From Polaromonas eurypsychrophila (GTDB lineage: Bacteria; Pseudomonadota; Gammaproteobacteria; Burkholderiales; Burkholderiaceae_C), in the NCBI RefSeq assembly GCF_014641715.1, contig NZ_BMIG01000002.1:124001-188000 (forward strand): 64,000 nt of DNA, in the 5' to 3' direction. Below the pieces are notes generated by a model. The model was given only the letters and a program-made list of their open reading frames with translations. It was not told where the DNA came from and made no database searches. The number at the start of each line of letters is the position of its first letter. Positions within the stretch are counted from its first letter, which is position 1. The position numbers and the translations under genes were made by a program. Of the stretch, positions 53,485 to 63,333 are shown piece after piece.

Positions 53485-56211
53485 TCAGTTGTCCTGTGCC
53501 GTGTGGATGTCCAGCCTGACAAGGTTGAGCAGTTCGGCATCGCTCAATTCAGTCAATTGCAGCTCCGCACCGCCTTCAAGCACATCTTGCACCAGCTGCT
53601 TTTTGCTTTCAATCAACTGGTCGATGCGGTCTTCCACTGTGCCCTGGCAGACAAACTTGTGTACCAGCACATTGTGTTTTTGTCCGATGCGAAAGGCGCG
53701 GTCGGTCGCCTGGTTTTCAACCGCCGGGTTCCACCAGCGGTCAAAGTGAATGACATGCGACGCCGCCGTCAGGTTCAGCCCGGCACCGCCGGCCTTGATG
53801 GACAGCACAAAAAACGGCGTGAGCTCATCGTCCTGAAAACGTTTGACCAGCGCCTGCCGTTTGGCCACCGGTGTACCGCCATGCAACACCAGGCCTTCGC
53901 GACCAAAAATACTGCCCAGAAAGGCGGCCAATGGTTCGGCGGTTTCACGGAACTGGGTAAATACCAGCACTTTTTCCTGCTTCGCGGCAATCACTTCCAC
54001 CAGCTCGCGCAGGCGGGCAAATTTGCCGCTGTCAGCTTCGGCCCAGGCACCGTCACCCAGCCACTGCGACGGGTGGTTGCAAATCTGTTTGAAGCGCATC
54101 AGGTAAGACAACACCAGACCTTTGCGCTGCATGCCGCCGGTGTCTTCTAGCGCGGCAGCCAGTTCCTTGACAGCGCGCTGGTACAAGGCGGCCTGCGCCG
54201 GGCTCAGGTGGCAAAAGGCTTTGAGTTCGGTTTTGTCGGGCAGGTCGGCAATCACACGCTTGTCGGTTTTCATGCGGCGCAAGATGTAAGGCTGCACCAG
54301 GCTGCGCAGCGGGCCAAAGTGTTCTGCCTGCGCCAGCCGTTTGGTGAACTGGGTAAACGCCTTGCTGCTGCCCAGCAAACCGGGGTGGGTAAAGTCAAAA
54401 ATCGACCACAAGTCAGACAAACGGTTTTCTACCGGTGTGCCGGTCAGTGCAATGCGCGAGCCAGCCAGCAATTTTTTGACCTGCCGGGTTTGCTGGGCAC
54501 CGGGGTTTTTGATGGCCTGCGCCTCATCGACCACCACCAGCCGCCACTGCACGGCTTGCAGTTCAGGCAGGCGCGCCAGGCTGCCATAACTGGTCACAAC
54601 CAGATCATGCGTGGCCAACTGGCTGGCATCGAGCACTTTCAAATCAGCCATCGGCATGGCCGAAGGGTGCGCTACCAGCAGGCGCAGGCTGGGTGCAAAA
54701 CGCGCGGCTTCTGCCGCCCAGTTGGCCAGCAGTGAGGCCGGCACCACCAGCAGGCTGGGCTGATGTGTGTTTTTGGCCGCTGCTGACTCTTCTTGAAGCA
54801 CCAGCAGCAAAGACAAAACCTGAATCGTTTTACCCAGCCCCATGTCGTCAGCCAGGCAGGCACCCAGGCCCAGCCGAGTCAGCAGATACAACCAGCGCAC
54901 GCCGGCTTCCTGGTACGGGCGCAGCGTGGCTTTCAGCGCTGCGCCGGGGCTGACGCAGGCCAGGCCCGCGGGCTGGCGCAGGCCTTGCAGCGTCTGGGCC
55001 AGCCAGGGGCCAGCGACCAGCTCTGACCAGTCGGCATCGTCAGATTCATCAGCCGGGCCAATGCCGTCCAGCGATGCGCCCGCTACCAGCCGCAAGGCTT
55101 CGGCAAAGGGCAGACCGTTGGCTGCAGCTTTTTCAATCGCCTCAAAACGCTGCAGCAGCCGCTCCAGCGACTTTTTGCTCACTTCCACCCAACGGCCACG
55201 CAGCAGTTGCAAACCATCACCTCCCTTGAGCAGCGCCGTGATGTCGGCGGCGCTCAAGGTTTCACCATCGAGCGACACCTCCATGCTGAAGTCCAGCAAC
55301 GCACCAGCTCCCAGCAATGATGGCGGGCGCGCGCCCACGCTGCCTTTGGCGCTGGGGCGGCTGGGCCTGCCCGCCTTCCATACGCCAGGCGTCCGCACCA
55401 CGATACCGGCGGCTTCGAGCTGGCCCACATCACGCAAAAAAGCATACGCCTGCTCGGGGCTCCAGCGCAGCGGGTGGTAGATGCCGCCTTCTTTCACCAT
55501 CTCATCGAGCCACGCGCAATGCGTTGCGGCGCGCTGCACTGGCAGCAGCAAAGACAGCAACTGCGCCTGCTGCCCGGCGCCAGCAAACTCGGCCAACGCG
55601 CGTGACAGCGGCTGGTGCTGCGCCTTGCCTGCGGCAGACAAGCCTGCGGTGTAGGTCGCCAGAAAAGCAAACGGGTAGTCCGGGTCTTTGCGGTTTTCAG
55701 CCAGATTGAAATGCACCCGGCCCACCATGTTCCAGATCGGGTGACGGGTTTTTAAAAAATCCTGCAGCGGCAATGCAGACGCAGCCAGTTCAACCGCCAG
55801 GGCGGTATCCATATCCTGCCAAAGCGCAGCAAGCACCTGAGCCGTGAGGTATTCGGCACCCTGCATGGGCGGTGCGTCGGCAACCCTGGCCTCCAGACGT
55901 TCAGCTGTGGGCAGGGCCACCGTGAAAGGCTTTGCAGCGCCTGCAACTTCGGGTAGGGCGCAAAGCGCCGTCACATAACTGGCCGCAAAATCACGCCACC
56001 AGCCCCACACCGGCGGCAACACGTGGTCAACACAGTTTGACCCTAGCTGCAGCAACCCGTGTCCGGCACCGCGCCCAAAGGCCTGCGCCAATTCAGTGCT
56101 TGTTTTTTCGGCCAGCAAAGTTGCATCGGCCTGAGGCAGCGCCAACAGGTGCCCGCGCGGGCTGAGTTGCAGGGCCAGGCGCAAAGACAGATCGGTCAAG
56201 GACGACTGCAC
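53485..56211 (-). CDS. SNF2-family DEAD/DEAH-box helicase
   Basis: 908-aa ATP-dependent DNA translocase. The N-terminal ~400 residues are a family-specific module, then the SNF2 ATPase: DDMGLGKTIQVLSLLL (455-470), DEAQAIKNP (562-570), LTGTPVENRLSDLWSIFDF, and the C-terminal helicase half with FTQFRETAEPLAAFL and VIHFDRWWNPAVENQATDRAFRIGQ. Upstream of the SWIM gene. Possibly a DNA-repair or anti-invader function, but no evidence within this window fixes it. Confidence 0.93.
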   Translation of the reverse strand: MQSSLTDLSLRLALQLSPRGHLLALPQADATLLAEKTSTELAQAFGRGAGHGLLQLGSNCVDHVLPPVWGWWRDFAASYVTALCALPEVAGAAKPFTVALPTAERLEARVADAPPMQGAEYLTAQVLAALWQDMDTALAVELAASALPLQDFLKTRHPIWNMVGRVHFNLAENRKDPDYPFAFLATYTAGLSAAGKAQHQPLSRALAEFAGAGQQAQLLSLLLPVQRAATHCAWLDEMVKEGGIYHPLRWSPEQAYAFLRDVGQLEAAGIVVRTPGVWKAGRPSRPSAKGSVGARPPSLLGAGALLDFSMEVSLDGETLSAADITALLKGGDGLQLLRGRWVEVSKKSLERLLQRFEAIEKAAANGLPFAEALRLVAGASLDGIGPADESDDADWSELVAGPWLAQTLQGLRQPAGLACVSPGAALKATLRPYQEAGVRWLYLLTRLGLGACLADDMGLGKTIQVLSLLLVLQEESAAAKNTHQPSLLVVPASLLANWAAEAARFAPSLRLLVAHPSAMPMADLKVLDASQLATHDLVVTSYGSLARLPELQAVQWRLVVVDEAQAIKNPGAQQTRQVKKLLAGSRIALTGTPVENRLSDLWSIFDFTHPGLLGSSKAFTQFTKRLAQAEHFGPLRSLVQPYILRRMKTDKRVIADLPDKTELKAFCHLSPAQAALYQRAVKELAAALEDTGGMQRKGLVLSYLMRFKQICNHPSQWLGDGAWAEADSGKFARLRELVEVIAAKQEKVLVFTQFRETAEPLAAFLGSIFGREGLVLHGGTPVAKRQALVKRFQDDELTPFFVLSIKAGGAGLNLTAASHVIHFDRWWNPAVENQATDRAFRIGQKHNVLVHKFVCQGTVEDRIDQLIESKKQLVQDVLEGGAELQLTELSDAELLNLVRLDIHTAQDN

Positions 56212-56232
56212 AATCAGCTCTTGCTTGCTACT

Positions 56233-56284
56233 CTTTTGATAGCTGTCCGCGCAAGTAGTACCGGGGAAGAAGCCAATTTTGACT
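56233..56284 (+). repeat. TTGATAGCTG-family short repeat (copy R6, diverged)
   Basis: CTTTTGATAGCTGTCCGCGC ... AAGCCAATTTTGACTG, immediately upstream of the helicase start. The core ends fit the family; the middle has drifted. Confidence 0.5.
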
Positions 56285-56365
56285 GCGAACGTGTGACCAT
56301 CGGGCGCTCAACATCTCCCGTGTTATCCCGCACTTGGCCCGGCATCCACCACCGATGGGTCACCC

Positions 56366-56592
56366 TCATTTGTCGCCGTTCCGGGCCAGACTTGCGGCTT
56401 TCATGGCATCCACTATCTTCATGGTTTCCACACTCACGGTCGTCACGCGCCTCAACAGGTCTATCACCTTGTCTTTGTAATCGGCAAAGCGGTAGGTGTC
56501 GAATTTCTCGCGAATAGTCGGGTCGCGCTGCCGCTGACGCGACGAATGATGTCAAGCTGCTTGAGGTAGTCGTTGATCAGTAGCTGACTCAT
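56366..56592 (-). pseudogene. Remnant of a type ISP-like restriction-modification/helicase gene
   Basis: An ATG at 56592 opens MSQLLINDYLKQLDIIRRVSGS, the start of large type ISP-like methylase/helicase proteins. Near 56520 the frame changes and goes straight into DPTIREKFDTYRFADYKDKV and VSVETMKIVDAMKAA, which resembles the very end of the same proteins, stopping at TGA 56368-56366. So only the two ends of a gene normally several kb long remain, joined out of frame. Recognition of the family is from memory of its conserved N terminus; the collapse into 227 bp is directly visible. Confidence 0.6.
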
Positions 56593-56640
56593 GGGGGTCC
56601 TGTGAGGCTCATTGACAAACTGTTGCGCCTGGTTTCAGCG

Positions 56641-56693
56641 ATAAAAAACGGCTCTGGGGTAACAAAAACGGGGACAATGCGCTATCAAAATCA
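56641..56693 (-). repeat. TTGATAGCTG-family short repeat (copy R8)
   Basis: On the minus strand it reads ATTTTGATAGCGCATTGTCCCCG ... CCAGAGCCGTTTTTTAT (split here), between holA and the restriction gene remnant. The ends match the family; the centre differs. Confidence 0.5.
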
Positions 56694-56708
56694 TTGTGTT
56701 GGCATTCT

Positions 56709-57845
56709 CTACCCGGTGTAGCCAGTTACGGTGGCGCGAGCTCCCGTCGTGCCCTTGGACAAGCGCGAAGGTCCGGCGCATTCCTTGCAAACCATCCCCG
56801 CCAGCCGGTGCAGTGACTGCCAGCCGCTTGCGGGCCAGTCGGGTTGCTTGAGGCCCTTGACGATGCCGTCCACCTTGTGCGCGGCGTTCAGTAAATTGGC
56901 CAGGCTGGTGTCGCTGATTTGGGGCAACACGCGTTCGAACAGTTTTTCCTTGATGCCCCAGACGCGGTTTTCGCGCAGCGCCATCGGCATGGGCCGGCCG
57001 GCTTGAATAGCATCTTTGACACGCTTCAGGCTGCGGATGTCTTCGGCCAGCGCCCAGTGCACCAGCACCTCGGACTCGCCTTCGGACTGCAGACCGTCCA
57101 GCATGCGCTGCACACGAACCGCCTGCCCGCCCAGAACCGCTTCGGACAACTTGAAGACGTCGTAACGCGCCACATTGAGCACCGCGTTTTCGACCTGGTC
57201 GAAGCTGAGCACGGCCGAGGTCTCGTCAGCGCCGGGCGGATGAAGCAGGCCCAGCTTCTGGATCTCCTGGTGCGCGGCCAACAGGTTGCCTTCAACACGG
57301 TCGGCAAAAAATTGCAGCGTGCGCTGGCCTTCTTCACCCGTCGCCACGCGCTGGCCTTGTTGCTGCAGGCGCTGGGCAATCCAGGCCGGCAGGCTACGCC
57401 TGTCGATGGGGTCGAATTTGACGGTGGTGCCGAAACTTTCCAACGCACCGAACCATGCGCCCTTGGTCGTCATGCTGTCCAGCCTGGGCAGCAGCACCAG
57501 GGTTAGCGTGCTGTCGTCGCCTCCCTCCTTGCCAGCGCGCTCGGCAATCTGCTGCAGCGCGGCTGAGCCGTCCTTGCCCGGCTTGCCGCTGGGGATGCGA
57601 ATTTCGATGATCTGCTTATCGGCGAACAGGCTCAGCGATCCGCCGCTGGCCAGCACCTCGCTCCAGTCAAAATGTGCCCCGGCGACGGTGTGCACCGTGC
57701 GTTCGGTGTAGCCCTGCTCGCGTGCAGCCGCGCGCAAGGCATCGGCAAACTCCTGCACCAGCAAGGGCTCGTCGCCATGCAGGGTGTAGAGCGGCTTCAG
57801 CCCGCGCTGCAAATGCTGCTGGAGCTGAGTAGGCGCGAGCTGCAT
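56709..57845 (-). CDS. holA: DNA polymerase III delta subunit
   Basis: 378-aa clamp-loader subunit that opens the beta clamp. N-terminal LYTLHGDEPLLVQEFADALR and the AAA-like region with LLPRLDSMTTKGAWF are typical of HolA. The last ~20 residues (GPSRLSKGTTGARATVTGYTG) extend past the usual end, possibly because the ancestral stop was lost. Third gene of leuS-lptE-holA, the usual betaproteobacterial order. Confidence 0.93.
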   Translation of the reverse strand: MQLAPTQLQQHLQRGLKPLYTLHGDEPLLVQEFADALRAAAREQGYTERTVHTVAGAHFDWSEVLASGGSLSLFADKQIIEIRIPSGKPGKDGSAALQQIAERAGKEGGDDSTLTLVLLPRLDSMTTKGAWFGALESFGTTVKFDPIDRRSLPAWIAQRLQQQGQRVATGEEGQRTLQFFADRVEGNLLAAHQEIQKLGLLHPPGADETSAVLSFDQVENAVLNVARYDVFKLSEAVLGGQAVRVQRMLDGLQSEGESEVLVHWALAEDIRSLKRVKDAIQAGRPMPMALRENRVWGIKEKLFERVLPQISDTSLANLLNAAHKVDGIVKGLKQPDWPASGWQSLHRLAGMVCKECAGPSRLSKGTTGARATVTGYTG

Positions 57846-57881
57846 GTTTGGAAGTTCAGACGACGAGTGGCGCAGCCATGC

Positions 57882-58382
57882 TCACAGCTCTTTCAGCGCC
57901 GCGAGACGACGCAGCACCTGCTGGACGATGTCGCTTTGCATGTCGCGGTAGAGCAATTGCTCTTCGGTCTCTTTCGCCAGCACCGCCGATTCATTAAAAC
58001 TGATGTCGCGCTGGATCAGGATCTCCGTCGGCGGAATCAGGCGCTTGCCCGCCAGCGTGCGCAGCTGGAAATTAAACCGGGTGCGCAACTGGAACTCGCG
58101 CACCTGCCCGGAAGCATTGACACCGACCACGGTTTTCTCGCGCTGGTCCACCAGCACATCAAAGATCACATCGGCCTGATCTATCAAGCGGGGGTCGCGG
58201 ATCACCTTCACCGTGCCGCCCGCCTCCAGGTTGCGGTTGAACTCTGTACCCAGCGTCGAGCCTTCCGCCGCTGTGTTGAACAGGGTCTTGAAGGCATAGT
58301 TAGGCGCCTGGCGCAGCGCAAAACCGCAGGCGCTGAGCCCGGCAACTGCCATGGCGGCAAGCAGAAAAACGCGACGATGCAT
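57882..58382 (-). CDS. lptE: LPS-assembly lipoprotein LptE
   Basis: 166-aa outer-membrane lipoprotein that plugs the LptD barrel. A lipoprotein signal ends in the lipobox LSAC (Cys at residue 19) followed by GFALRQAPNYAFKTLF, the LptE start. It lies 11 bp after leuS and 36 bp before holA. Confidence 0.93.
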   Translation of the reverse strand: MHRRVFLLAAMAVAGLSACGFALRQAPNYAFKTLFNTAAEGSTLGTEFNRNLEAGGTVKVIRDPRLIDQADVIFDVLVDQREKTVVGVNASGQVREFQLRTRFNFQLRTLAGKRLIPPTEILIQRDISFNESAVLAKETEEQLLYRDMQSDIVQQVLRRLAALKEL

Positions 58383-58393
58383 GGTGCTTTCCT

Positions 58394-61042
58394 TCAGATG
58401 ACGATGTTGACCAGACGACCTGGCACCACGATAACCTTTTTTGCGAGCGCGCCGGCAGCCAGTTTGACAAAAGCGTCCGACGCCAGCGCCGCCGCCTCAA
58501 TCGCAGACTTGTCCGCGCCAGTGGGCACGGTGACCGATCCGCGCAGCTTGCCGTTGATCTGCAGCACCAGCTCGATCTCGTCCTGCACCAATGCCAAGGC
58601 ATCCACTTCGGGCCAGGGTGCGTCAAGCAGATCGCCATGGTCCTTCGCAAACCCGAGCTCTGCCCACAAAGCATTCGCCACATGGGGAGTCGCCGGGTAC
58701 AAGCAGCGCAGCAAAATTCCCATGCCTTCGCGCAACGCGAACGCCGAGCCACTGGAAGGCTGGCCTTTGAAGTCTTCGAGTGCGTTCAGCAACTTCATGC
58801 CGCCCGACACCACCGTGTTGTATTGCATGCGCTGGTAGTCGTAATCAATCTGCTTGAGCACTGTGTGGATCTCGCGACGCAGCGCCTGCGCTTCCTTGTC
58901 AAATACGGCTCCAGTCCTAATCGGGCGGGCGTCAACAGCTCCTGAATTCATAGCGTTCAGCTTGACCCCGAAATTCCAGACGCGGCGCAGGAAGCGGTAG
59001 GAGCCCTCCACCCCCGCGTCATTCCACTCCAGCGTGGCTTCTGGCGGCGATGTGAACATGGTGTACAGGCGCGCGGTGTCGGCGCCGTACTTTTCGATCA
59101 GATCCTGCGGATCGACGCCGTTGTTCTTGCTTTTGCTCATGGTGCCCACGCCTTCGTAGCTCACCATCGAACCATCCTTGCGCAGCTTGGCGCCGGTGAC
59201 CTTGCCATGTTCGTCGTGCACATCGTCCACATCGGCCGGCCAGAAATACTCGACACCGCCCTTAGCGCCCTTGCGCGAATAGATGTGATTGAGCACCATG
59301 CCCTGCGTCAGCAGCTTGGTAAAAGGCTCGTCGATCTTGACGAGGTCCAGGTCGCGCATGACCTTGGTCCAGAAGCGCGCGTACAGCAGGTGCAGGATGG
59401 CGTGTTCGATGCCGCCGATGTACTGGTCCATCGGCATCCAGTAGTCAGCACCCCCGGCGACCATCTTTTCGTCGTTCTTCGGATCGCAATAACGCATGAA
59501 GTACCACGACGAATCGACAAAGGTGTCCATGGTGTCGGTTTCGCGGCGCGCCGCTTTGCCGCACACAGGGCAAACCACACCGGCGTGAAAACCTTCATGC
59601 TTGGCCAACGGGTTGCCCGAGCCGTCAGGCACGCAGTCCTGCGGCAGGATGACCGGCAAATCTTTTTCCGGCACTGGCACGGCGCCATGCTCATCGCAGT
59701 GGATGATGGGAATCGGCGTGCCCCAGTAGCGCTGGCGGCTCACGCCCCAGTCGCGAAGGCGCCAGGTGGTTTTTTTCTCCCCTAAACCCTTGGCGACCAG
59801 GTCTACGGCCACCGCATCGACCGCAGCCTTGAAGCCGAGGCCATCGTACTTGCCCGAGTTGACCGCGACGCCCTGCTGCTTGTCACCGTACCAGTCGGCC
59901 CATGCGCCGGTACTGTAAGTCTTGCCGGGCACATCGGTGACCTGCTTGATGGGCAGGCGGTATTTTTGGGCAAACTCGAAGTCACGTTCATCGTGCGCAG
60001 GCACGCCCATCACCGCGCCGTCGCCGTAACTCATGAGCACATAGTTGCCAACCCAGACTTCAACCAACTCAGCGGTCAGTGGATGCGTGACAAACAAGCC
60101 AGTGCGCTGGCCCTTTTTCTCCTGCGTCGCGAGCTCGGCTTCGGTCGTGCCACCGGACTTGCAGTCTTCGATAAAAGCCGCGAGTTTCGGATTCGATGCA
60201 GCGGCATGGATGGCCAGCGGGTGTTCGGGCGCCACGGCGCAGAAGGTCACCCCCATGATGGTGTCGGCACGCGTAGTGAAGACATACATCTTGCCGTCGC
60301 CGATCAGCGCGCCGAAAGCGTCCTTGATGTCATGCGTGAACGCGAAACGCACGCCTTCACTTTTGCCAATCCAGTTTTCCTGCATCAGCTTGACCCGCTC
60401 GGGCCAGCCCGGCAACTTGTTGCTGACGCTGTCGAGCAGCTCTTCGGCATAGTCAGTGATCTTCAGGTAGTAGCCGGGGATCTCGCGCTTTTCAACCACG
60501 GCGCCAGTGCGCCAGCCCTTGCCATCGATCACCTGCTCGTTCGCCAGCACGGTCTGGTCCACCGGGTCCCAGTTCACCACCTGGGTCTTGCGGTAGGCAA
60601 TGCCTTTTTCCAGCATCTTGAGAAACAGCCACTGGTTCCACTTGTAATACGACGGGTCGCAGGTGGCAAGCTCGCGGCTCCAGTCGATTGCCAGGCCCAT
60701 CGCCTGCATCTGTTTTTTCATGTAAGCGATGTTGTCGTAGGTCCACTTCGCCGGTGGCACGCCGTTTTTCATGGCGGCGTTTTCGGCGGGCAGGCCAAAG
60801 GCGTCCCAGCCCATGGGCATGAGCACGTTGTAGCCCTTCATGCGCAAATAACGCGTGAGCATGTCGTTGATGGTGTAGTTGCGCACATGGCCCATGTGCA
60901 GTTTGCCACTAGGGTAAGGCAGCATCGAGCAGGCGTAGTACTTCTTCTTGCTGCTGTCTTCTGTGACGCGGTAGGCGCCAGACGCAGTCCATTGGGCCTG
61001 CGCACTGCGCTCAACATTGAGGTGGTCGTATTTGTCTTGCAT
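58394..61042 (-). CDS. leuS: Leucyl-tRNA synthetase
   Basis: 882-aa class I synthetase. HIGH signature is in [15 protein letters not shown] and KMSKS in [14 protein letters not shown]; the editing CP1 domain is present ([21 protein letters not shown]). ATG at 61042 begins [11 protein letters not shown]; 15 residues upstream are not family-like. In the anticodon-domain linker, [16 protein letters not shown] is encoded by a copy of the ~50-bp dispersed repeat (58904-58951), a region that varies among homologues. Confidence 0.96.
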   Translation of the reverse strand: MQDKYDHLNVERSAQAQWTASGAYRVTEDSSKKKYYACSMLPYPSGKLHMGHVRNYTINDMLTRYLRMKGYNVLMPMGWDAFGLPAENAAMKNGVPPAKWTYDNIAYMKKQMQAMGLAIDWSRELATCDPSYYKWNQWLFLKMLEKGIAYRKTQVVNWDPVDQTVLANEQVIDGKGWRTGAVVEKREIPGYYLKITDYAEELLDSVSNKLPGWPERVKLMQENWIGKSEGVRFAFTHDIKDAFGALIGDGKMYVFTTRADTIMGVTFCAVAPEHPLAIHAAASNPKLAAFIEDCKSGGTTEAELATQEKKGQRTGLFVTHPLTAELVEVWVGNYVLMSYGDGAVMGVPAHDERDFEFAQKYRLPIKQVTDVPGKTYSTGAWADWYGDKQQGVAVNSGKYDGLGFKAAVDAVAVDLVAKGLGEKKTTWRLRDWGVSRQRYWGTPIPIIHCDEHGAVPVPEKDLPVILPQDCVPDGSGNPLAKHEGFHAGVVCPVCGKAARRETDTMDTFVDSSWYFMRYCDPKNDEKMVAGGADYWMPMDQYIGGIEHAILHLLYARFWTKVMRDLDLVKIDEPFTKLLTQGMVLNHIYSRKGAKGGVEYFWPADVDDVHDEHGKVTGAKLRKDGSMVSYEGVGTMSKSKNNGVDPQDLIEKYGADTARLYTMFTSPPEATLEWNDAGVEGSYRFLRRVWNFGVKLNAMNSGAVDARPIRTGAVFDKEAQALRREIHTVLKQIDYDYQRMQYNTVVSGGMKLLNALEDFKGQPSSGSAFALREGMGILLRCLYPATPHVANALWAELGFAKDHGDLLDAPWPEVDALALVQDEIELVLQINGKLRGSVTVPTGADKSAIEAAALASDAFVKLAAGALAKKVIVVPGRLVNIVI
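58904..58951 (-). repeat. TTGATAGCTG-family repeat inside leuS (copy R7)
   Basis: On the minus strand: AGGAGCTGTTGACGCCCGCC then CGATTAGGACTGGAGCCGTATTTGAC, aligning with copy R5 (52354-52404). It is in the leuS reading direction and in frame. Confidence 0.65.
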
Positions 61043-61141
61043 AGCGCGCGGAAAAAAGGAATAGAGAAATAGAAGGGGGCAGCCCATGGCTACCGATTGC
61101 AGGGATTTTAGGCGCTGGCCGGGCGGGGCCGAAGCAAGCCT

Positions 61142-61582
61142 TCAGGGCCGGGCTGCAGGGGCGGGTTCGGCAGCAGCATCAGCCACGAAGCCGATGCGGT
61201 TCAGCCCGGCTTTTTGCGCGATACCCATGACTTCAACGATGCGGCCATAAGGCACGGCCTGGTCGGCGCTTAGCTGTACTTCGATGTCCGGGTTGCGGGC
61301 GGCGCTTTGCCTGAGACTTTGTGCCAACTGGTCGGCAGACACGGGCTGGTCATTGAGAAAGGCCTGGCCGCGCTTATCAACGACCAAGGTCACAAACTGC
61401 GGCACCTCATTGGGTTGCGCAGCGTCGCTTCTGGGCAGTTCCAGTCGGATCGAACTGGCCAGCAGCGGCGCGGTGATGATGAAGATCACCACCAGCACCA
61501 GCATCACATCGACCAGCGGGGTGACGTTGATTTCGCTGAAGGGCTGGGCGCCCGGCGTGCGTTCGAGCCGGCCGAAACTCAT
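61142..61582 (-). CDS. ExbD/TolR-family protein
   Basis: 146-aa single-TM protein that uses proton-motive force with its TolQ/ExbB partner. N-terminal INVTPLVDVMLVLVVIFIITAPLL holds the conserved membrane Asp; the periplasmic domain includes AQSLRQSAARNPDIEVQLSADQAVPYGRIVEVMGIAQKAGLNRIGFV (split features, residues ~85-130). No tolA/tolB/pal or tonB seen, so TolR versus ExbD cannot be decided. Overlaps the exbB/tolQ stop. Confidence 0.9.
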   Translation of the reverse strand: MSFGRLERTPGAQPFSEINVTPLVDVMLVLVVIFIITAPLLASSIRLELPRSDAAQPNEVPQFVTLVVDKRGQAFLNDQPVSADQLAQSLRQSAARNPDIEVQLSADQAVPYGRIVEVMGIAQKAGLNRIGFVADAAAEPAPAARP

Positions 61583-62334
61583 GTTAGCCGGCCCCCCACG
61601 CTTGTCGCTTCGCGAGCCTCCGGCGGTGCGCTGCCCCTTTCACTTGAAAGAGGGGCTAATTTCCCCAAGGCCGGCCCGTCGGAAAATTGATGCCCCACCT
61701 CACCGGTCGCAACCAACAGCTCCCGCAAATCGTAGGCAAAACCTTCAAGGGCCGCTTCCATGCGGCTGATGTTGCGCCCGAAAATGTTGTAGGCCAGCAC
61801 GGCCGGGATGGCCACCGCCAGGCCAGCGGCGGTCATGATCAGGGCCTCGCCGACCGGGCCGGATACCTTGTCGATGGTGATCTGGCCGGCGGCGGCAATG
61901 CCCACCAGCGCATGGTAAATACCCCAGACCGTGCCCAACAAGCCCACAAAAGGCGCGGTGGAACCGACGGTGGCCAGCAGCACCTGCCCATACTGCAGCC
62001 GATGCAGCACCGCGTGCAAGGCATCGCGAAGCACACGGGTCAATTGTTGGGACCGGTCGCCGGCCGAGGCCAGCGTGCCGGGAGCCTGCAGCCCGACGGC
62101 GGCGATCAGGGGCAGTACCAGCGCTTCGCGGTCGAAAGCGGCAACTTTCTGCTGCGCATCGGCCAGCGCAGAAGACTGCCAGAACACCGCCGTGCTGCGA
62201 GCCACATCGCTGCTGGCCCGTCTGAGCAGCCAGGCTTTCCAGACGATGGCCACCCAGCTGGCCACGGACATGAGCAGCAGCAGCGCTGCCACCAGTCCGG
62301 TCACGGCGTCGCCCTGGGTGATCAGCGAGAACAT
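61579..62334 (-). CDS. MotA/TolQ/ExbB proton channel-family protein
   Basis: 251-aa three-TM channel subunit. Family core: APFVGLLGTVWGIYHALVGIAA and SGPVGEALIMTAAGLAVAIPAVLAYN. The last ~25 residues (LAPLSSERGSAPPEAREATS...) are encoded by a GGCCCCCACG-family repeat (61588-61680) and are absent from ordinary family members. It overlaps the next gene by 4 bp. Confidence 0.92.
   Translation of the reverse strand: MFSLITQGDAVTGLVAALLLLMSVASWVAIVWKAWLLRRASSDVARSTAVFWQSSALADAQQKVAAFDREALVLPLIAAVGLQAPGTLASAGDRSQQLTRVLRDALHAVLHRLQYGQVLLATVGSTAPFVGLLGTVWGIYHALVGIAAAGQITIDKVSGPVGEALIMTAAGLAVAIPAVLAYNIFGRNISRMEAALEGFAYDLRELLVATGEVGHQFSDGPALGKLAPLSSERGSAPPEAREATSVGGRLT
61588..61680 (+). repeat. GGCCCCCACG-family repeat forming the exbB 3' end (copy C)
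   Basis: GGCCCCCCACGCTTGTCGCTTCGCGAGCC then GGCGGTGCGCTGCCCCTTTC and AAGAGGGGC, matching copy D (62336-62452) over its first half. It supplies the last codons of the ExbB/TolQ gene and reaches the ExbD start. Confidence 0.7.
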
Positions 62335-62335
62335 G

Positions 62336-62452
62336 AGGCCCCCACGCTCGTCGCTTCGCTAGCCTTCGGCGGCTCGCTGCCCCTTGAACGGGAAAGAGGG
62401 GCGCAGCGCCTGCGGCCCGGCAAAGCCGGTTCCGCGGCCCCGGCTGGTAGAG
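62336..62452 (+). repeat. GGCCCCCACG-family repeat (copy D)
   Basis: GGCCCCCACGCTCGTCGCTTCGC ... GCTGCCCC ... GCGCAGCGCCTGCGGCCCGGCAAAGCCGG ... CGCGGCCCCGG in pieces, filling most of the exbB-dapB gap. Full-length example of the family. Confidence 0.75.
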
Positions 62453-62508
62453 AGAGCATCACCGCACTTGTCGATTCTTGTGCATTGGGCGCGACGCTCA
62501 TGAGCTCC

Positions 62509-63333
62509 TCACTTGAGGTTCAGTACGTCGAACATGTCGAACAAACCCGCGCGCTGGCCCGCGAGAAAACGCGCGGCCCGCAGGCTGCCCTGGGCATAGG
62601 TGACCCGGCTGGAAGATTTGTGAGTAATTTCGATGCGTTCACCGGTGCCGGCAAACAGCACGGTGTGGTCGCCGACAATGTCGCCGCCGCGGATGGTGGC
62701 AAAACCGATGGACGAAGGGTCGCGCTCGCCGGTCACGCCTTCTCGGGCATACACCGCGCAATCCTTGAGGTCGCGGCCCAGGGCGCCGGCAATCACCTCA
62801 CCCATCTTGAGCGCGGTGCCCGACGGTGCATCGACCTTGTGGCGGTGGTGCGCCTCGATGATCTCGATGTCGTAACCGGTGTTCAGGGCTTTTGCGGCCA
62901 TCTCAAGCAGCTTGAGCGTGACGTTGACGCCGACACTCATGTTGGGCGCCATGACGATGGCAATGTCTTTGGCGGCAGCTGCAATCTCGGCCTTTTGCGC
63001 CTCGGAAAAGCCGGTGGTGCCGATGACCAGCTTGACGCCGAGTTCACGGCACGCAGCCAGGTGCGCCATCGTGCCTTCGGGCCGGGTGAAGTCGATCAGC
63101 ACTTGCGCGCCGGCCAGGCCGGCGGCGAGGTCGGCGGTGATAGCCACGCCACTGGTATGGCCCAGAAAAGCTGCTGCATCCTTGCCCAGGCCGGGGCTGG
63201 CAGTCACGTCGAGGGCGCCGGTCAACTGGCAGTCACCGCTGGCACGCACGGCTTCGACCAGCATCTGGCCCATGCGACCACCGGCGCCGGCGACCGCAAT
63301 GTGGTGAGGGGGGGCGCTGCCGGCCGGACTCAC
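62509..63333 (-). CDS. dapB: 4-Hydroxy-tetrahydrodipicolinate reductase
   Basis: 274-aa NAD(P)H enzyme of lysine and diaminopimelate synthesis. [42 protein letters not shown], and the signature [19 protein letters not shown] are present. The GTG start at 63333 overlaps the bamE stop (GTGA). The copy D repeat lies downstream. Confidence 0.95.
   Translation of the reverse strand: MSPAGSAPPHHIAVAGAGGRMGQMLVEAVRASGDCQLTGALDVTASPGLGKDAAAFLGHTSGVAITADLAAGLAGAQVLIDFTRPEGTMAHLAACRELGVKLVIGTTGFSEAQKAEIAAAAKDIAIVMAPNMSVGVNVTLKLLEMAAKALNTGYDIEIIEAHHRHKVDAPSGTALKMGEVIAGALGRDLKDCAVYAREGVTGERDPSSIGFATIRGGDIVGDHTVLFAGTGERIEITHKSSSRVTYAQGSLRAARFLAGQRAGLFDMFDVLNLK

Noticed and set aside
56214..56555. 113-codon minus-strand frame
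   Set aside because: Arg-rich with no similarity; a different frame of the same DNA holds the recognisable restriction-gene remnant.
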